Assembly: GCF_008065375.1 (NCBI RefSeq)
Contig: NZ_VJYI01000011.1
Span: 248,001-312,000 of the forward strand
DNA length: 64,000 nt
Reading direction: 5' to 3'
Source: Nonomuraea sp. SYSU D8015
GTDB lineage: Bacteria; Actinomycetota; Actinomycetes; Streptosporangiales; Streptosporangiaceae
The notes beneath the pieces were generated by a model. The model was not told the DNA's origin. It saw only the letters and a program-made list of their open reading frames with translations, and searched no databases. Made by a program: the position numbers and the translations under genes. Below, piece after piece: positions 43,824 through 53,047 of the stretch; position 1 is the first letter of the stretch, and every line of letters starts with the position of its first letter.

Positions 43824-44675
43824 TCAGCCGTGGGTGTCCGGCCCGTCGCGATCGAGCGCTGCTCGGATCTGGCTGAGCCACTCTGTGCCCAGCCGGTGCC
43901 CGTTGGGCAGTTGGTCGCCTCGATCCCAGCGCCATGTTGTGATCATCGCCAGCACGAGGATCCGGCACTGGCGTAGCAAGCCTTGGTCGACGCCCGGATA
44001 GTGCTCGCCGACTTCTTCGGGCGCATGGGCGAGGTCGAATTCGACAGGCCCACGGCAGCACGTCTCGAGGTCGATGAACAGCAGCCCGTTCTTCGTGGTG
44101 AGCACGTTGCCAGGGTGCGGCTCGCCGTGCAGGAGCTGTTCGGCGCCGCCGCGCTCGCCGATGGCTCGTCTCAGGTTCCGTAACGTGTCGCCGAGGAGCT
44201 CCCGGTCCGCGTCCGCGAGCGCCGGAGTGCGGTCGCGGCTGGCCACGAGTTGTTGAGCCTGCTCGACGCGATCCGTGAAGTGCGGCGTCGGGACATCGAG
44301 CTTGCGCATGCCGGCATGCAGCCGCTCGAGCGCATGGGCATAGTCGGCTGGTGAGACCTCTCGAGGCGTCGCAGGTTCGTAGTAGTTCCACAGTGTGACC
44401 ACGAAGCCATCACGCTCGTGGACACGTGGCTCCACTCGCGGCTCGAGAACGGCCACAGGGCTCCCGGATTCGGCGAGCCGTCGAGCCAGCTCGATTTCGA
44501 GCTCCGCGACCTGATGCGCTACAGGTGCCACCCGGGCCAGGACGTCACACGGCAGCAGACGCAGGGTGAGCTTGTTCGAGTCATGAAGGACGATCGCGTC
44601 GTCGGCTGTCAGGCCGAGTGATGAGGCGGTCGACATGGCCGCGGCCACTGCACGCGGGATCTCTGACGCCTGCAT
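43824..44675 (-). CDS. aminoglycoside-phosphotransferase-family kinase
   Basis: A 283-residue protein of the APH/choline-kinase-like fold. Brenner-type motif LLHGEPHPGNVL (Glu in place of the more common Asp), and metal-binding FIDLETCCRGPVEFDLAH follow in order. N-lobe is short: LRLLPCDVLARVAP. Phosphorylates a small molecule in this family; the substrate cannot be told here. Divergent from the polysaccharide operon, with 275 bases between. Confidence 0.8.
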   Translation of the reverse strand: MQASEIPRAVAAAMSTASSLGLTADDAIVLHDSNKLTLRLLPCDVLARVAPVAHQVAELEIELARRLAESGSPVAVLEPRVEPRVHERDGFVVTLWNYYEPATPREVSPADYAHALERLHAGMRKLDVPTPHFTDRVEQAQQLVASRDRTPALADADRELLGDTLRNLRRAIGERGGAEQLLHGEPHPGNVLTTKNGLLFIDLETCCRGPVEFDLAHAPEEVGEHYPGVDQGLLRQCRILVLAMITTWRWDRGDQLPNGHRLGTEWLSQIRAALDRDGPDTHG

Positions 44676-44950
44676 CGTCGCGATCCCTCTCCCTTACGCG
44701 CTGCCGTACTCCCCAAGCGGTGCAACCTGGGCACCATACCAACTCATCGACAGAGAGCCCGGCCAGAGGGCTGACTGGCCTCATCAACCCCAATAACACC
44801 ATGTGGCAAACTCGTCAAATTGGTAACGATTGGAACGGTCCGAACTTCTACCGCAAATCACTCCCATACCTTCTCTATCTGTCTGTCTGTGACCGACTGC
44901 GTCACCATGATCACGCACGAGCCGGGGGGAAGTGCGGGGGAAGGCTCTGT
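44676..44950. promoter_or_regulatory. upstream region of the polysaccharide operon
   Basis: About 275 bases, clearly less GC-rich than the surroundings between 44790 and 44910. No gene. It should contain promoters for the phosphotransferase gene (left) and the glycosyltransferase operon (right). I see no reliable -35/-10 pair; the drop in GC itself suggests a regulatory region or long leader. Confidence 0.4.
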
Positions 44951-46210
44951 GTGTCTGATTCGAACTGGCTTGATGCTGCCTACGAATGGGTCGTCCGCTC
45001 CAGCGCGAACGGCTCATGGCGGGATCTGATCCCTCTGGGCTTGGCCGGCATGCTCGTCTGGGGACTGTGGATCTACCGGATCGTGCTGTCGCGGCTCGCC
45101 AAGCCGATCGTCAACGGCTACCGGACGTCGGTCTCCGTCGTGGTCCCGTCCTACCGGGAGGACGCCGAGATCCTGGTGCGCTGCCTGGACAGCTGGCTGT
45201 CCCAGGACCCGTACGAAGTGATCATCGTGGTGGACGTCGGCGACACCGAGTGCCACGCGAGGCTCCGCGAGGTGACCGACCCCCGGCTGCGCGTCCTGGT
45301 GTACGAGCACGCGGGCAAGCGCTCCGCGCTCGGGGTGGGCATCCGGGAGGCCCGGGGCGACATCGTCGTCTTCGCCGACTCCGACACCTGGTGGCAGCCC
45401 GGCCTGCTGGATGCCGTGCAGATGCCCTTCGAGGACCCGGCGGTCGGCGGCGTCGGCACCCAGCAGAACGTGTACCAGCGCACCACCAGCGTATGGCGGC
45501 GGATCGCGGACTGGCTGGTCAACCTCCGCTACTACGACTACGTGCCCGCGATGGGCAGCAGGGGAGGCGTGGCCTGCCTGTCCGGCCGGACCGCCGCCTA
45601 CCGCCGCGCGGCCATCCTCCCTGTCGTCCACCACCTGGAGAACGAGTTCTTCCTCGGCCGCCGGTGCATCGCCGGCGACGACGGCCGCCTGACCTGGCTG
45701 GTCCTCGCCTCGGGGTACAAGACGGTGCACCAATCCACGGCCCGCGCCATCTCGATGTTCCCCGACTCCTTCCGCGCCTTCGTCAAGCAGCGCATCCGGT
45801 GGAGCCGCAACTCCTACCGCTGCTACCTGACCGCGCTGTGGAAGGGCTGGCTGTGGAAGACCCCGCTGGTCACGAAGGTGACCGTGCTGCAGATCCTGCT
45901 CACCCCGGTGACCATGGGCATCACGCTCGCCTACCTGTTCTTCAGCAGGCTGGAGCTGACCCCTGCGGGCATCGGGCTGGCGGTCGGCTGGCTGCTCCTC
46001 GGGCGGGGCATCCGCGGCTGGTCGCACCTGCGCCGCCACCCGGGTGAGATCCTGCTGTTGCCGCTGCTCTGCCTGGTGGTCATCATGATCGCGTTGCCGA
46101 TCAAGCTGTGGGCGTTCCTGACGATGAACAAGCAGGGCTGGCTGACCCGTTCGTCCGACCAGGTGGGCGGGGCCGGTCAGAGCGCGGCCACGCTCAAGGG
46201 CGTGGGCTGA
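44951..46210 (+). CDS. processive family-2 glycosyltransferase (hyaluronan-synthase-like)
   Basis: A 419-residue membrane glycosyltransferase. N-terminal helix (LIPLGLAGMLVWGLWIYRIV), then GT2 catalytic core: VVVPSYRED near residue 65, DxD-type DSDTWW near 143, GDDGRL near 243 and Q-x-x-R-W form KQRIRW near 280. Three C-terminal membrane helices could form a channel (ILLTPVTMGITLAYLFFSRL and following). This is the architecture of hyaluronan and alginate synthases, which polymerise and export. GTG chosen, with GGGGGAAG upstream. First gene of a five-gene operon; overlaps the next start (TGATG). Confidence 0.88.
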   Translation: MSDSNWLDAAYEWVVRSSANGSWRDLIPLGLAGMLVWGLWIYRIVLSRLAKPIVNGYRTSVSVVVPSYREDAEILVRCLDSWLSQDPYEVIIVVDVGDTECHARLREVTDPRLRVLVYEHAGKRSALGVGIREARGDIVVFADSDTWWQPGLLDAVQMPFEDPAVGGVGTQQNVYQRTTSVWRRIADWLVNLRYYDYVPAMGSRGGVACLSGRTAAYRRAAILPVVHHLENEFFLGRRCIAGDDGRLTWLVLASGYKTVHQSTARAISMFPDSFRAFVKQRIRWSRNSYRCYLTALWKGWLWKTPLVTKVTVLQILLTPVTMGITLAYLFFSRLELTPAGIGLAVGWLLLGRGIRGWSHLRRHPGEILLLPLLCLVVIMIALPIKLWAFLTMNKQGWLTRSSDQVGGAGQSAATLKGVG

Positions 46211-48540
46211 TGGCGCGGCTCATCCGTGCTGCGCTCGCCGCCGCGGTGCTGGTCATCGGGGCGGGAAGCGGCGTGGCGGCCTTATCCGCCTCCTCCGCCG
46301 CCTCGACGTCCGGTACGGGGGCGCAGGTCAACCCCGTGGAACCCGAGATCCCGACGGACACCCCGGGCCCTGCGCAGAGCGAGAGGCCGACGGAGGAGGA
46401 GACCCCGGCCGAGGAGGAGGAGCCGACGGACAGCCCGGCTCCGACGACCCGCGCGCGCAAACCCTCGGCGACGCCGAAGTCCAGCGCGACTCCGAGGACC
46501 ACCGCGACCGGCAAGCCCCCGAAGACCACGGCCACGCCTAAGACCACGGCCACGCCGGGGGCCGGCGTGACCGCCGGGCCGGCTCCGTCGCGCAGCGCCG
46601 ATCCGGAGAACACGGAGGAGCCCGAGGACGCCCCCGTTCCGTTGGAAGACGCGGTCATGGCCGACGACGACACCTTGAAGGCCGGCACGCTGTCGGCGGT
46701 CGACGCCGAGGCGCAGGCGATCCTGGTGGACGTCGAGGACCAGCGGATCGTGCAGGTCCGCGCCGCGCTCACGGCTCTGATGCAGGCCGGCGGCGTGGCG
46801 GCCGCGCAGCGCAAGCAGCCGCAGATCTTCGTGTCGGCGCACGGCAGGACCCTGGTGCTGCCCGCCCGCAGCACCTCGGCCCCCTACACCGTGAAGGACC
46901 TGGCCGCCGTCGAGAAGGGCCGCTACCTGCGGAAGATGAAGGACGGCTCCTACTTGCTGGGCGTCCACGTCTTCGTGGCCGACGGGGCGACCCTGCAGCT
47001 GCGGGGGCCGCTGACGCTGCGCATGGGCAGCCTGCCCGGCTCGTTCAGCTCGATCATCGCGTTCGGCGGCGACATCAAGATCGAGGGCACCGCGAAGCGG
47101 CCGGTGCGGATCACCAGCTGGGACGTGCGGACCCGCAAGCCGGACCAGGTCACGACCGACGGCCGCGCCTACATCAGGGCCGTGGGAGGCCACTTCGAGA
47201 TGTCGTACACCCACGTCTCCCACCTGGGTTTCTGGAGCGGACGCACCGGGGGCATCGCGCTCACCGGCACCGAGCGGCCGGCCAGCGTCTACCGGCACCG
47301 GACCAAGGCGCAACGCCACCAGGACAAGCGCGAGCGCCTGTCCAAGGCCGGGACCGACCGGGGCGGGAGCAACTTCGGCGACGTGGAGACCAGCCCGATC
47401 GGACCGGGCACCGCCACGCACGTGCTCGCCGACGAGCTGGTGTCCGGATCGATCGAGCACAGCGTCATCACCGGCGACGCCTACGGGCTCTTCGTCTCCG
47501 GCTCGAACCAGACGCGCATCATCGACAACGAGATCGACGGCAGCCTGGTGCACGGCGTGTTCATGCACCGGTTCGCGAAGAACGCGGTCATCGAGCGGAC
47601 GACGGTGCGTGGCAGCGGCGGCGACGGTTTCGTGCTGTCGCGGGCCACCGAGAAAGTGCGGATCACCGACTGCCGGGCGGAGCGGAACGGCCGGAACGGC
47701 TTCACGCTCAACGGGCGGGCGCTCGCGCAGGGCCCCTCGGCCAGCGGCGAGTCGCTGGCCGTCTACGGCGACAGCTCGGTCAACGACAGCGTCGCCCGCG
47801 ACAACGGCAGGTACGGCATCGAGGTGCTCGGCGGCAGCCGGCTGGCCGTGCACACCAGCGAGATCATCGGCGGAGACATGGGCATCGTGGTCCGCGAGGG
47901 CGCCGCCGGAGTGCAGATCTCCGGCAACAAGCTGACCAACCAGCGCCGCCAGGCGATCGCGCTGAGGGACGGGGCGACCGGCGCGCACGTCGCCGGGAAC
48001 ACGATCACAGGAGCAGTCACCGGGATCTACCTGCGCGGCTCCAACGGCAAGATCGTCGGTAACACGATCACCACGCCGGCGAAGCCCAACGCCCACGGGA
48101 TCACCGTGATCGGCGACGCCGGGGAGACCGAGATCACCCGCAACACCGTCATCGGCTCGGGGACCAGCGCGATCAGCGTCGCACGGGCCGGCGGCCGGGT
48201 GAACAAGCACAACAACAACGAGGACGGGTGGCAGGACACCTCGTCGTTCTGGGTCAAGGCCTCGCGCTACGTCAAGCCGATGAACGTGATCTGGTTCGGG
48301 GTCTTCCTCCTGGTGATCGTGTCGGCGCTCCGGTCCCGCGCCGCGGTCGAACGGCGGCTGGACCGCAGCGGGATCCGGAACCCGTACGAACTCCAGCGGG
48401 TGCTCGAAGAGCGGCCGGCCGTGGAGCTGCGCCCGGCGCCCGCGCCCCAGCCGGACCCCCTGGCGCACGAGGACAATCTGCGAAGGCACCGGCAGCCGGT
48501 GCGCACGGCCCCGACTCCCCTGGCGGGAGGCAGAGGATGA
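46210..48540 (+). CDS. membrane-anchored right-handed beta-helix protein 1
   Basis: A 776-residue exported protein. Signal/anchor helix (residues 5-28); a Thr/Pro/Glu-rich low-complexity stalk (about 35-150, with TTATPKTTATP); a right-handed parallel beta-helix (about 220-680) with rungs such as GSLVHGVFMHRFAKNAVIER, TTVRGSGGDGFVLSRATEKV and GPSASGESL; then KPMNVIWFGVFLLVIVSALR as a second membrane helix and a short cytoplasmic tail (NPYELQRVLEERPA). Two anchors place the beta-helix outside. Close relative of the next protein. Likely acts on or binds the polymer made by the upstream synthase (inference). Confidence 0.85.
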   Translation: MARLIRAALAAAVLVIGAGSGVAALSASSAASTSGTGAQVNPVEPEIPTDTPGPAQSERPTEEETPAEEEEPTDSPAPTTRARKPSATPKSSATPRTTATGKPPKTTATPKTTATPGAGVTAGPAPSRSADPENTEEPEDAPVPLEDAVMADDDTLKAGTLSAVDAEAQAILVDVEDQRIVQVRAALTALMQAGGVAAAQRKQPQIFVSAHGRTLVLPARSTSAPYTVKDLAAVEKGRYLRKMKDGSYLLGVHVFVADGATLQLRGPLTLRMGSLPGSFSSIIAFGGDIKIEGTAKRPVRITSWDVRTRKPDQVTTDGRAYIRAVGGHFEMSYTHVSHLGFWSGRTGGIALTGTERPASVYRHRTKAQRHQDKRERLSKAGTDRGGSNFGDVETSPIGPGTATHVLADELVSGSIEHSVITGDAYGLFVSGSNQTRIIDNEIDGSLVHGVFMHRFAKNAVIERTTVRGSGGDGFVLSRATEKVRITDCRAERNGRNGFTLNGRALAQGPSASGESLAVYGDSSVNDSVARDNGRYGIEVLGGSRLAVHTSEIIGGDMGIVVREGAAGVQISGNKLTNQRRQAIALRDGATGAHVAGNTITGAVTGIYLRGSNGKIVGNTITTPAKPNAHGITVIGDAGETEITRNTVIGSGTSAISVARAGGRVNKHNNNEDGWQDTSSFWVKASRYVKPMNVIWFGVFLLVIVSALRSRAAVERRLDRSGIRNPYELQRVLEERPAVELRPAPAPQPDPLAHEDNLRRHRQPVRTAPTPLAGGRG

Positions 48541-50453
48541 GCGGCTCACGGCGGCGCAAGAGCCGCGCCTCTCTGGTGATCCTGGTGCTGTGCCTGGCCG
48601 CGGCCGGGACCTGGGGATACTTGTCCTATACCGATCGCCCGGCTCCGCCGCCCGGTGTCAACGCGGCGTCCCAGGCGGAGGCCCAGCAGCAGTCGACGCT
48701 GGTCGACCAGGAGGAGCTGCGCATCATGCAGACCCGGGCGACGCTGTCCTCCGCGCTGGCGCGCGGCGGGCCGGCGGCCGCCCAGGCCCGGGTGCCGCAC
48801 ATCTCCAGCTCCGCCAACGGCCAGACGCTGGTGCTGCCGCAGCGCCGCGAGCCGTACCGGGTCGCCGACCTGGAACGCCTGGGTCTGGAGGAGTTCCAGA
48901 AGCAGTCCGACGATTCGTACGTGCTGAGCATCAACGTGTTCCTCGGCCCGGGAGCCAAGCTGGTGCTGCAGAACGCGACCGGTCCGCTCGTGATCCGGAT
49001 GGCCAGCGAGCCCGGCAGGTTCGTCTCGATCGTGGGCTTCGGGGCGAGCATCCGGATCAACGGCTCGGCGCAGAACCCGGTGCGGATCACCAGCTGGGAC
49101 GCCCAGGCCAGGACGGCGGACACGAAGGTCTCCGACGGCCGAGCCTACCTGCGCGCCGTCGGCGGGGAGCTGAAGATGAGCCACACGCTGGTGGAGCATC
49201 TCGGCTTTTGGAGCGGTCCGACCGGCGGGCTGGCGCTGACCGGCAGCGACCGGCCGACCGGCACGGCCGACCAGGTCCGCGCCACGCAGGCGGATCCCGG
49301 ATCGGCCGCCTCCCGGCAGCGGATGCTGCTGCCCAACGGGCTCCTCGTGCCCAGCAGGGGCAGCGACGACAGGGTCGAGATCACCGACGGAGCGGGCGCG
49401 CGGAAGGTCGTCTACCGGCTGCCGGAGGCCAATCTGGCCACCGGCTTCATCACCGACACGAAGATCACCGGCAACGCGTACGGCATCTTCATCACGGCCT
49501 CGGACGAGACCCGGATCTCCAACGTCTCGGTCACGGGGAGCCTCGTCCACGGCGTGCTGCTGCACCGGTTCGCCCGCAACGCCTCCGTCGAGAACACCAC
49601 CGTGACCGGCAGCAGAGGCGACGGTTTCGTCCTCTCCCGTGGCACGCAGAACGTCACGATCACCGGTTCGGTGGCCGAGCGCAACACCGGCAACGGGTTC
49701 ACGATCAGCGGCCTGCCGCTGGCCCGCGGGCCCTCGGCCTCGGGCGAGTCACTGCGCAGCTTCGGCGGCAGTTCCCTCATCAGCAGCACGGCACGCGACA
49801 ACGGCCGCTACGGCGTGGAGATCCAGGGCGGCGTCAAACCCGTCGTGCAGACCACCGAGGTCGTCGGCGGGGAGATGGGCATCGTGGTGAGCAAGGACGC
49901 CACCGACGTCCAGATCTCCGGCAACCGCCTGCGGGGCCAGCGCATCCAGGGGATCGCGCTGCGCGACGGGGTGCTGTCGGCCCGGGTCAGCGGCAACATC
50001 GTGCGCGACACCCAGACCGCGATCTACCTCCGGGACGCCAAGGCCACCATCTCGGCCAACACGGTCCAGTCGGCCTCGCTGCACGCGATCTCGGTGCTCG
50101 GCGCGGCCGAGGGCACCGCGATCACGGGCAACACCCTGGGCGGCGCCGGGCGCAGCGCGATCGACACCGGCCGGGCCAAGGGCAACCTGGCCGTCGCGCA
50201 GAACAACACCGGCGGCTGGCAGGACACGGCCGGCTTCTGGACCACCGTGAAGCGGATCGCCAAGCCGATGAACCTGGTCTGGTTCGGCGTGATCATGTTG
50301 ATCGTGGTCGCGGCACTCCGGGCCATCCGCAGCGACGGCCCGCGCGTCGGCCACCGGATCGTCAACCCGTACGAGAAGCAGGCGGCGCTGGAGGAGCGGC
50401 CGGTCTGGACCCTGCGGACCGCCGGCGCCCGGGCGCCCGCCGAGAGGAGCTGA
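48537..50453 (+). CDS. membrane-anchored right-handed beta-helix protein 2
   Basis: A 638-residue paralogue of the preceding protein: N-terminal anchor (ASLVILVLCLAAAGTWGYLS), no long stalk, beta-helix with GSLVHGVLLHRFARNASVEN, TTVTGSRGDGFVLSRGTQNV and GPSASGESL, then KPMNLVWFGVIMLIVVAALR and a tail with NPYEKQAALEERPVW. Start overlaps the previous stop (ATGA). Conserved segments shared by the two proteins probably mark functional rungs; catalytic residues cannot be assigned without alignment to epimerases or lyases. Confidence 0.85.
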   Translation: MSGSRRRKSRASLVILVLCLAAAGTWGYLSYTDRPAPPPGVNAASQAEAQQQSTLVDQEELRIMQTRATLSSALARGGPAAAQARVPHISSSANGQTLVLPQRREPYRVADLERLGLEEFQKQSDDSYVLSINVFLGPGAKLVLQNATGPLVIRMASEPGRFVSIVGFGASIRINGSAQNPVRITSWDAQARTADTKVSDGRAYLRAVGGELKMSHTLVEHLGFWSGPTGGLALTGSDRPTGTADQVRATQADPGSAASRQRMLLPNGLLVPSRGSDDRVEITDGAGARKVVYRLPEANLATGFITDTKITGNAYGIFITASDETRISNVSVTGSLVHGVLLHRFARNASVENTTVTGSRGDGFVLSRGTQNVTITGSVAERNTGNGFTISGLPLARGPSASGESLRSFGGSSLISSTARDNGRYGVEIQGGVKPVVQTTEVVGGEMGIVVSKDATDVQISGNRLRGQRIQGIALRDGVLSARVSGNIVRDTQTAIYLRDAKATISANTVQSASLHAISVLGAAEGTAITGNTLGGAGRSAIDTGRAKGNLAVAQNNTGGWQDTAGFWTTVKRIAKPMNLVWFGVIMLIVVAALRAIRSDGPRVGHRIVNPYEKQAALEERPVWTLRTAGARAPAERS

Positions 50454-50456
50454 ACG

Positions 50457-51620
50457 ATGCGCCTGGACATCGACCGGAAGACCCTGGTCGGGATGCTGGC
50501 CGGGTCGGTGATCACGGTGATCGTCGTGGTGCTGGTGTACGGGTTGTTCAGCGGCGGCGGCGGAGGTTCGGACACCCCCGTCGAGGACATCCGGCCGAAG
50601 ATCGCGCGCACCCAGGACACGCAGCCGGAGGACGGCACGTCGAAGGTCGAGGACGACGGCGAGGAGGAGGCCCAGGAGTTCACCCCGTCGCAGGAGCCGC
50701 CGGACATCGCGGTCCCCGCCGGGGAGGGCAAGATCGACTGCCCCGAGGCCACGGTGACGGTCGGCGACGCCGCCGGGCTCGCCGACGCGCTGCGGTCCGC
50801 CGAGCCGGGCACGGTGATCGCACTCGAGCCCGGCCTGTACGCGGGCAGGTTCGTGGCCTCGACCCCGGGGACGGAGGCCGAGCCGATCTTCGTCTGCGGT
50901 CCGGCCGAGGCGATCGTCGACGGCGGCGGGGTCAAGAAGGGCTACGCGTTCCACCTCGACCAGGTCAGCCACTGGCGGCTGGTCGGCTTCACCGTCCGCA
51001 ACAGCCAGAAGGGCGTGATGGCCGACAAGACCAGCAAGACGATCATCCAGGGGCTGACCGTCCACCACATCGGGGACGAAGCGATCCACCTGCGCAACTT
51101 CAGCAGCGACAACACCGTCCAGTACAACACGATCTACGCGACCGGCCTGCGCCGGGAGAAGTTCGGCGAAGGCGTCTACCTCGGCACGGCCGAGAGCAAC
51201 TGGGACGCCTTCTCCGGCGGGCAGATGGACCGCAGTGACCGCAACATCGTGCGCGGCAACGTGATCCGGGCCACCGCCGAGGCGATCGACATCAAGGAGG
51301 GCACCTCCGGCGGGACCATCGCCGGCAACGTCTTCGACGGCGGCGACCTCGGCGGCTCCAAGCACAACGACTCGTGGGTGGACGTCAAGGGCAACGGCTA
51401 CACCATCGAGGGCAACACCGGCAGCAACACCAACGCCGACGGCTTCCAGACCCACGAGATCGTGGACGGCTGGGGCACCGGCAACGTGTTCCGGGCCAAC
51501 ATCATCAACCTCGGCAATTCAGGCGGCGTCGGCATCAACGACACAGCCGGTGGAAACACGATCTCCTGCGACAACAAGGTCACCGGTGGCCCGCTCACCA
51601 AGAAGGACAGCTGTTCCTGA
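50457..51620 (+). CDS. membrane-anchored beta-helix protein 3 (lyase/epimerase-like)
   Basis: A 387-residue protein with one N-terminal anchor (LVGMLAGSVITVIVVVLVYG), an acidic linker and a beta-helix starting at about residue 95 (VTVGDAAGLADALRSAEPGT, VIALEPGLYAGRF). Rungs include LTVHHIGDEAIHLRNFSSDN and EAIDIKEGTSGGTIAGNVFD. The N-terminal GTVIALEPGLY pattern resembles polysaccharide lyase family 6 and related parallel beta-helix enzymes. Three bases separate it from the previous gene. A single anchor, no C-terminal helix. Confidence 0.8.
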   Translation: MRLDIDRKTLVGMLAGSVITVIVVVLVYGLFSGGGGGSDTPVEDIRPKIARTQDTQPEDGTSKVEDDGEEEAQEFTPSQEPPDIAVPAGEGKIDCPEATVTVGDAAGLADALRSAEPGTVIALEPGLYAGRFVASTPGTEAEPIFVCGPAEAIVDGGGVKKGYAFHLDQVSHWRLVGFTVRNSQKGVMADKTSKTIIQGLTVHHIGDEAIHLRNFSSDNTVQYNTIYATGLRREKFGEGVYLGTAESNWDAFSGGQMDRSDRNIVRGNVIRATAEAIDIKEGTSGGTIAGNVFDGGDLGGSKHNDSWVDVKGNGYTIEGNTGSNTNADGFQTHEIVDGWGTGNVFRANIINLGNSGGVGINDTAGGNTISCDNKVTGGPLTKKDSCS

Positions 51621-51658
51621 GCGCGGAGCTCGGTAAGCGAGAAAGGAAGAACACTGAC

Positions 51659-52990
51659 ATGAGCCAGGCCGAACTCCCCCGGCTGACCGTGATCGGCACC
51701 GGATACCTCGGGGCGACGCACGCGATCTGCATGGCCTCGCTGGGATACGACGTCGTCGGCCTCGACGTGGATCCCGGAAAGATCGAGAAACTCCGCTCCG
51801 GGCAGGTGCCGTTCTTCGAGCCGGGCCTGCCGGAGCTGCTGACCAAGACCCTCGAATCGGGCCGGCTCCGGTTCACCACCTCCTACGAGGAGGCGGCCGA
51901 CCACGGTGACGTGCACTTCCTCTGCGTGGGCACCCCCCAGCAGCCGGGCTCGGACGCCTGCGACCTGACCTACGTCGACGCCGCGGTACGCGGACTCGCC
52001 CCGCACCTGACCCGGCGCTGCCTGGTGGCCGGCAAGTCGACCGTCCCCGTCGGCACCGCCGCGCGGCTGGGCGCCCTCCTGCGTGAGCTGGCCCCGGCGG
52101 GTGACGACGTGGAGCTGGCCTGGAACCCGGAGTTCCTGCGGGAGGGCTTCGCGGTCGACGACACGCTCGCGCCGGACCGGCTGGTCTTCGGCGTGTCCTC
52201 GGAGTGGGCCCGCGAGCGCCTGATCGCGGCCTTCCAGCCGATCCTCGAGCGGGGCACGCCGACCGTGGTCACCGACCTGGCCACCGCCGAGCTGGTCAAG
52301 GTGGCCGCCAACTCCTTCCTGGCCACCAAGATCTCGTACATCAACGCGATGGCCGAGGTCTGCGAGGCCACCGGGGCCGACGTGCGGGACCTGGCCCAGG
52401 CGCTCGCCTACGACGACCGGATCGGCGGCCGCTTCCTCCAGCCCGGCCTCGGCTTCGGCGGCGGCTGCCTGCCCAAGGACATCCGCGCCTTCGCCCATCG
52501 GGCGGAGGAGATCGGCGTCGGCCAGGCCGTGTCGTTCCTCCGCGAGGTCGACGCGATCAACCGACGCCGCCGTTCCCGGACCATCGACCTGGTGCGCGAG
52601 CTGCTCGGCGGCCACCTCAACGGCAAGCGGATCGCCTGCCTGGGCGCGGCCTTCAAGCCCAACTCCGACGACATCAGGGACGCGCCCGCGCTCGACGTGG
52701 CCCGGACGATGCACGGCCTGGGCGCCAACGTCCGGGTGTACGACCCGGCCGCGCTGGACAACGCCCGCCGCACCTATCCCGAGCTCAGGTACGGAACGAG
52801 CACGCTGGACGCGGCGCGGGACGCGGACGTGGTGGTCCTGCTGACCGAGTGGACCGAGTTCCGCGAGATCCAGCCTTCGGCGCTGGCGCAGGTGGTCCGG
52901 CACCCCCGGATCGTGGACGGCCGGCACGCGCTGGACGCGGACGCCTGGCGTGCGGCGGGCTGGGAGTATCGGGCACTGGGCCGCCCCTGA
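51659..52990 (+). CDS. ugd: UDP-glucose / GDP-mannose 6-dehydrogenase
   Basis: A 443-residue NAD-dependent nucleotide-sugar dehydrogenase making a uronic acid (UDP-glucuronate or GDP-mannuronate). Rossmann start LTVIGTGYLGATHAICMASL, KSTVPVGTA, NPEFLREGFAVDD, the Lys in ELVKVAANSFLATKISYINA, the catalytic Cys in GFGGGCLPKDIRAF (near residue 270) and C-terminal LGAAFKPNSDDIRDAPALDV. UDP-glucose is the commoner substrate. ATG is preceded by GAAAGGAAG. Placed last in the operon, it would feed the synthase with uronate. Confidence 0.9.
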   Translation: MSQAELPRLTVIGTGYLGATHAICMASLGYDVVGLDVDPGKIEKLRSGQVPFFEPGLPELLTKTLESGRLRFTTSYEEAADHGDVHFLCVGTPQQPGSDACDLTYVDAAVRGLAPHLTRRCLVAGKSTVPVGTAARLGALLRELAPAGDDVELAWNPEFLREGFAVDDTLAPDRLVFGVSSEWARERLIAAFQPILERGTPTVVTDLATAELVKVAANSFLATKISYINAMAEVCEATGADVRDLAQALAYDDRIGGRFLQPGLGFGGGCLPKDIRAFAHRAEEIGVGQAVSFLREVDAINRRRRSRTIDLVRELLGGHLNGKRIACLGAAFKPNSDDIRDAPALDVARTMHGLGANVRVYDPAALDNARRTYPELRYGTSTLDAARDADVVVLLTEWTEFREIQPSALAQVVRHPRIVDGRHALDADAWRAAGWEYRALGRP

Positions 52991-53020
52991 CCTCGCGGCC
53001 TACGGCCGGATTAGCAGAAC

Positions 53021-53041
53021 GGAACCCTACGTTCCTATAAT
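53021..53041 (+). promoter_or_regulatory. TetR operator/promoter candidate
   Basis: GGAAC - 5 bases - GTTCC (53021-53035) directly followed by TATAAT (53036-53041), then GGAGGT and the TetR ATG at 53048. The dyad abuts the -10 box, as expected of an autorepressor site. The -10 to ATG distance is so short that transcription would begin at or near the start codon. Confidence 0.5.
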
Positions 53042-53047
53042 GGAGGT

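Noticed and set aside
44618..44950. Longer N-terminus for the glycosyltransferase
   Set aside because: The upstream codons overlap the divergent phosphotransferase start, and composition changes; GTG at 44951 has a purine-rich ribosome site and starts just before the first helix.
46282..48549. A 755-codon open frame antisense to beta-helix protein 1
   Set aside because: Arg/Gly/His/Val-rich composition, no domain, and the opposite strand encodes a coherent anchored beta-helix protein coupled to its neighbours.
48590..51238. An 882-codon plus-strand frame across beta-helix genes 2 and 3
   Set aside because: It is the +1 shadow of two well-supported genes; Arg/Gly-rich and without any motif.
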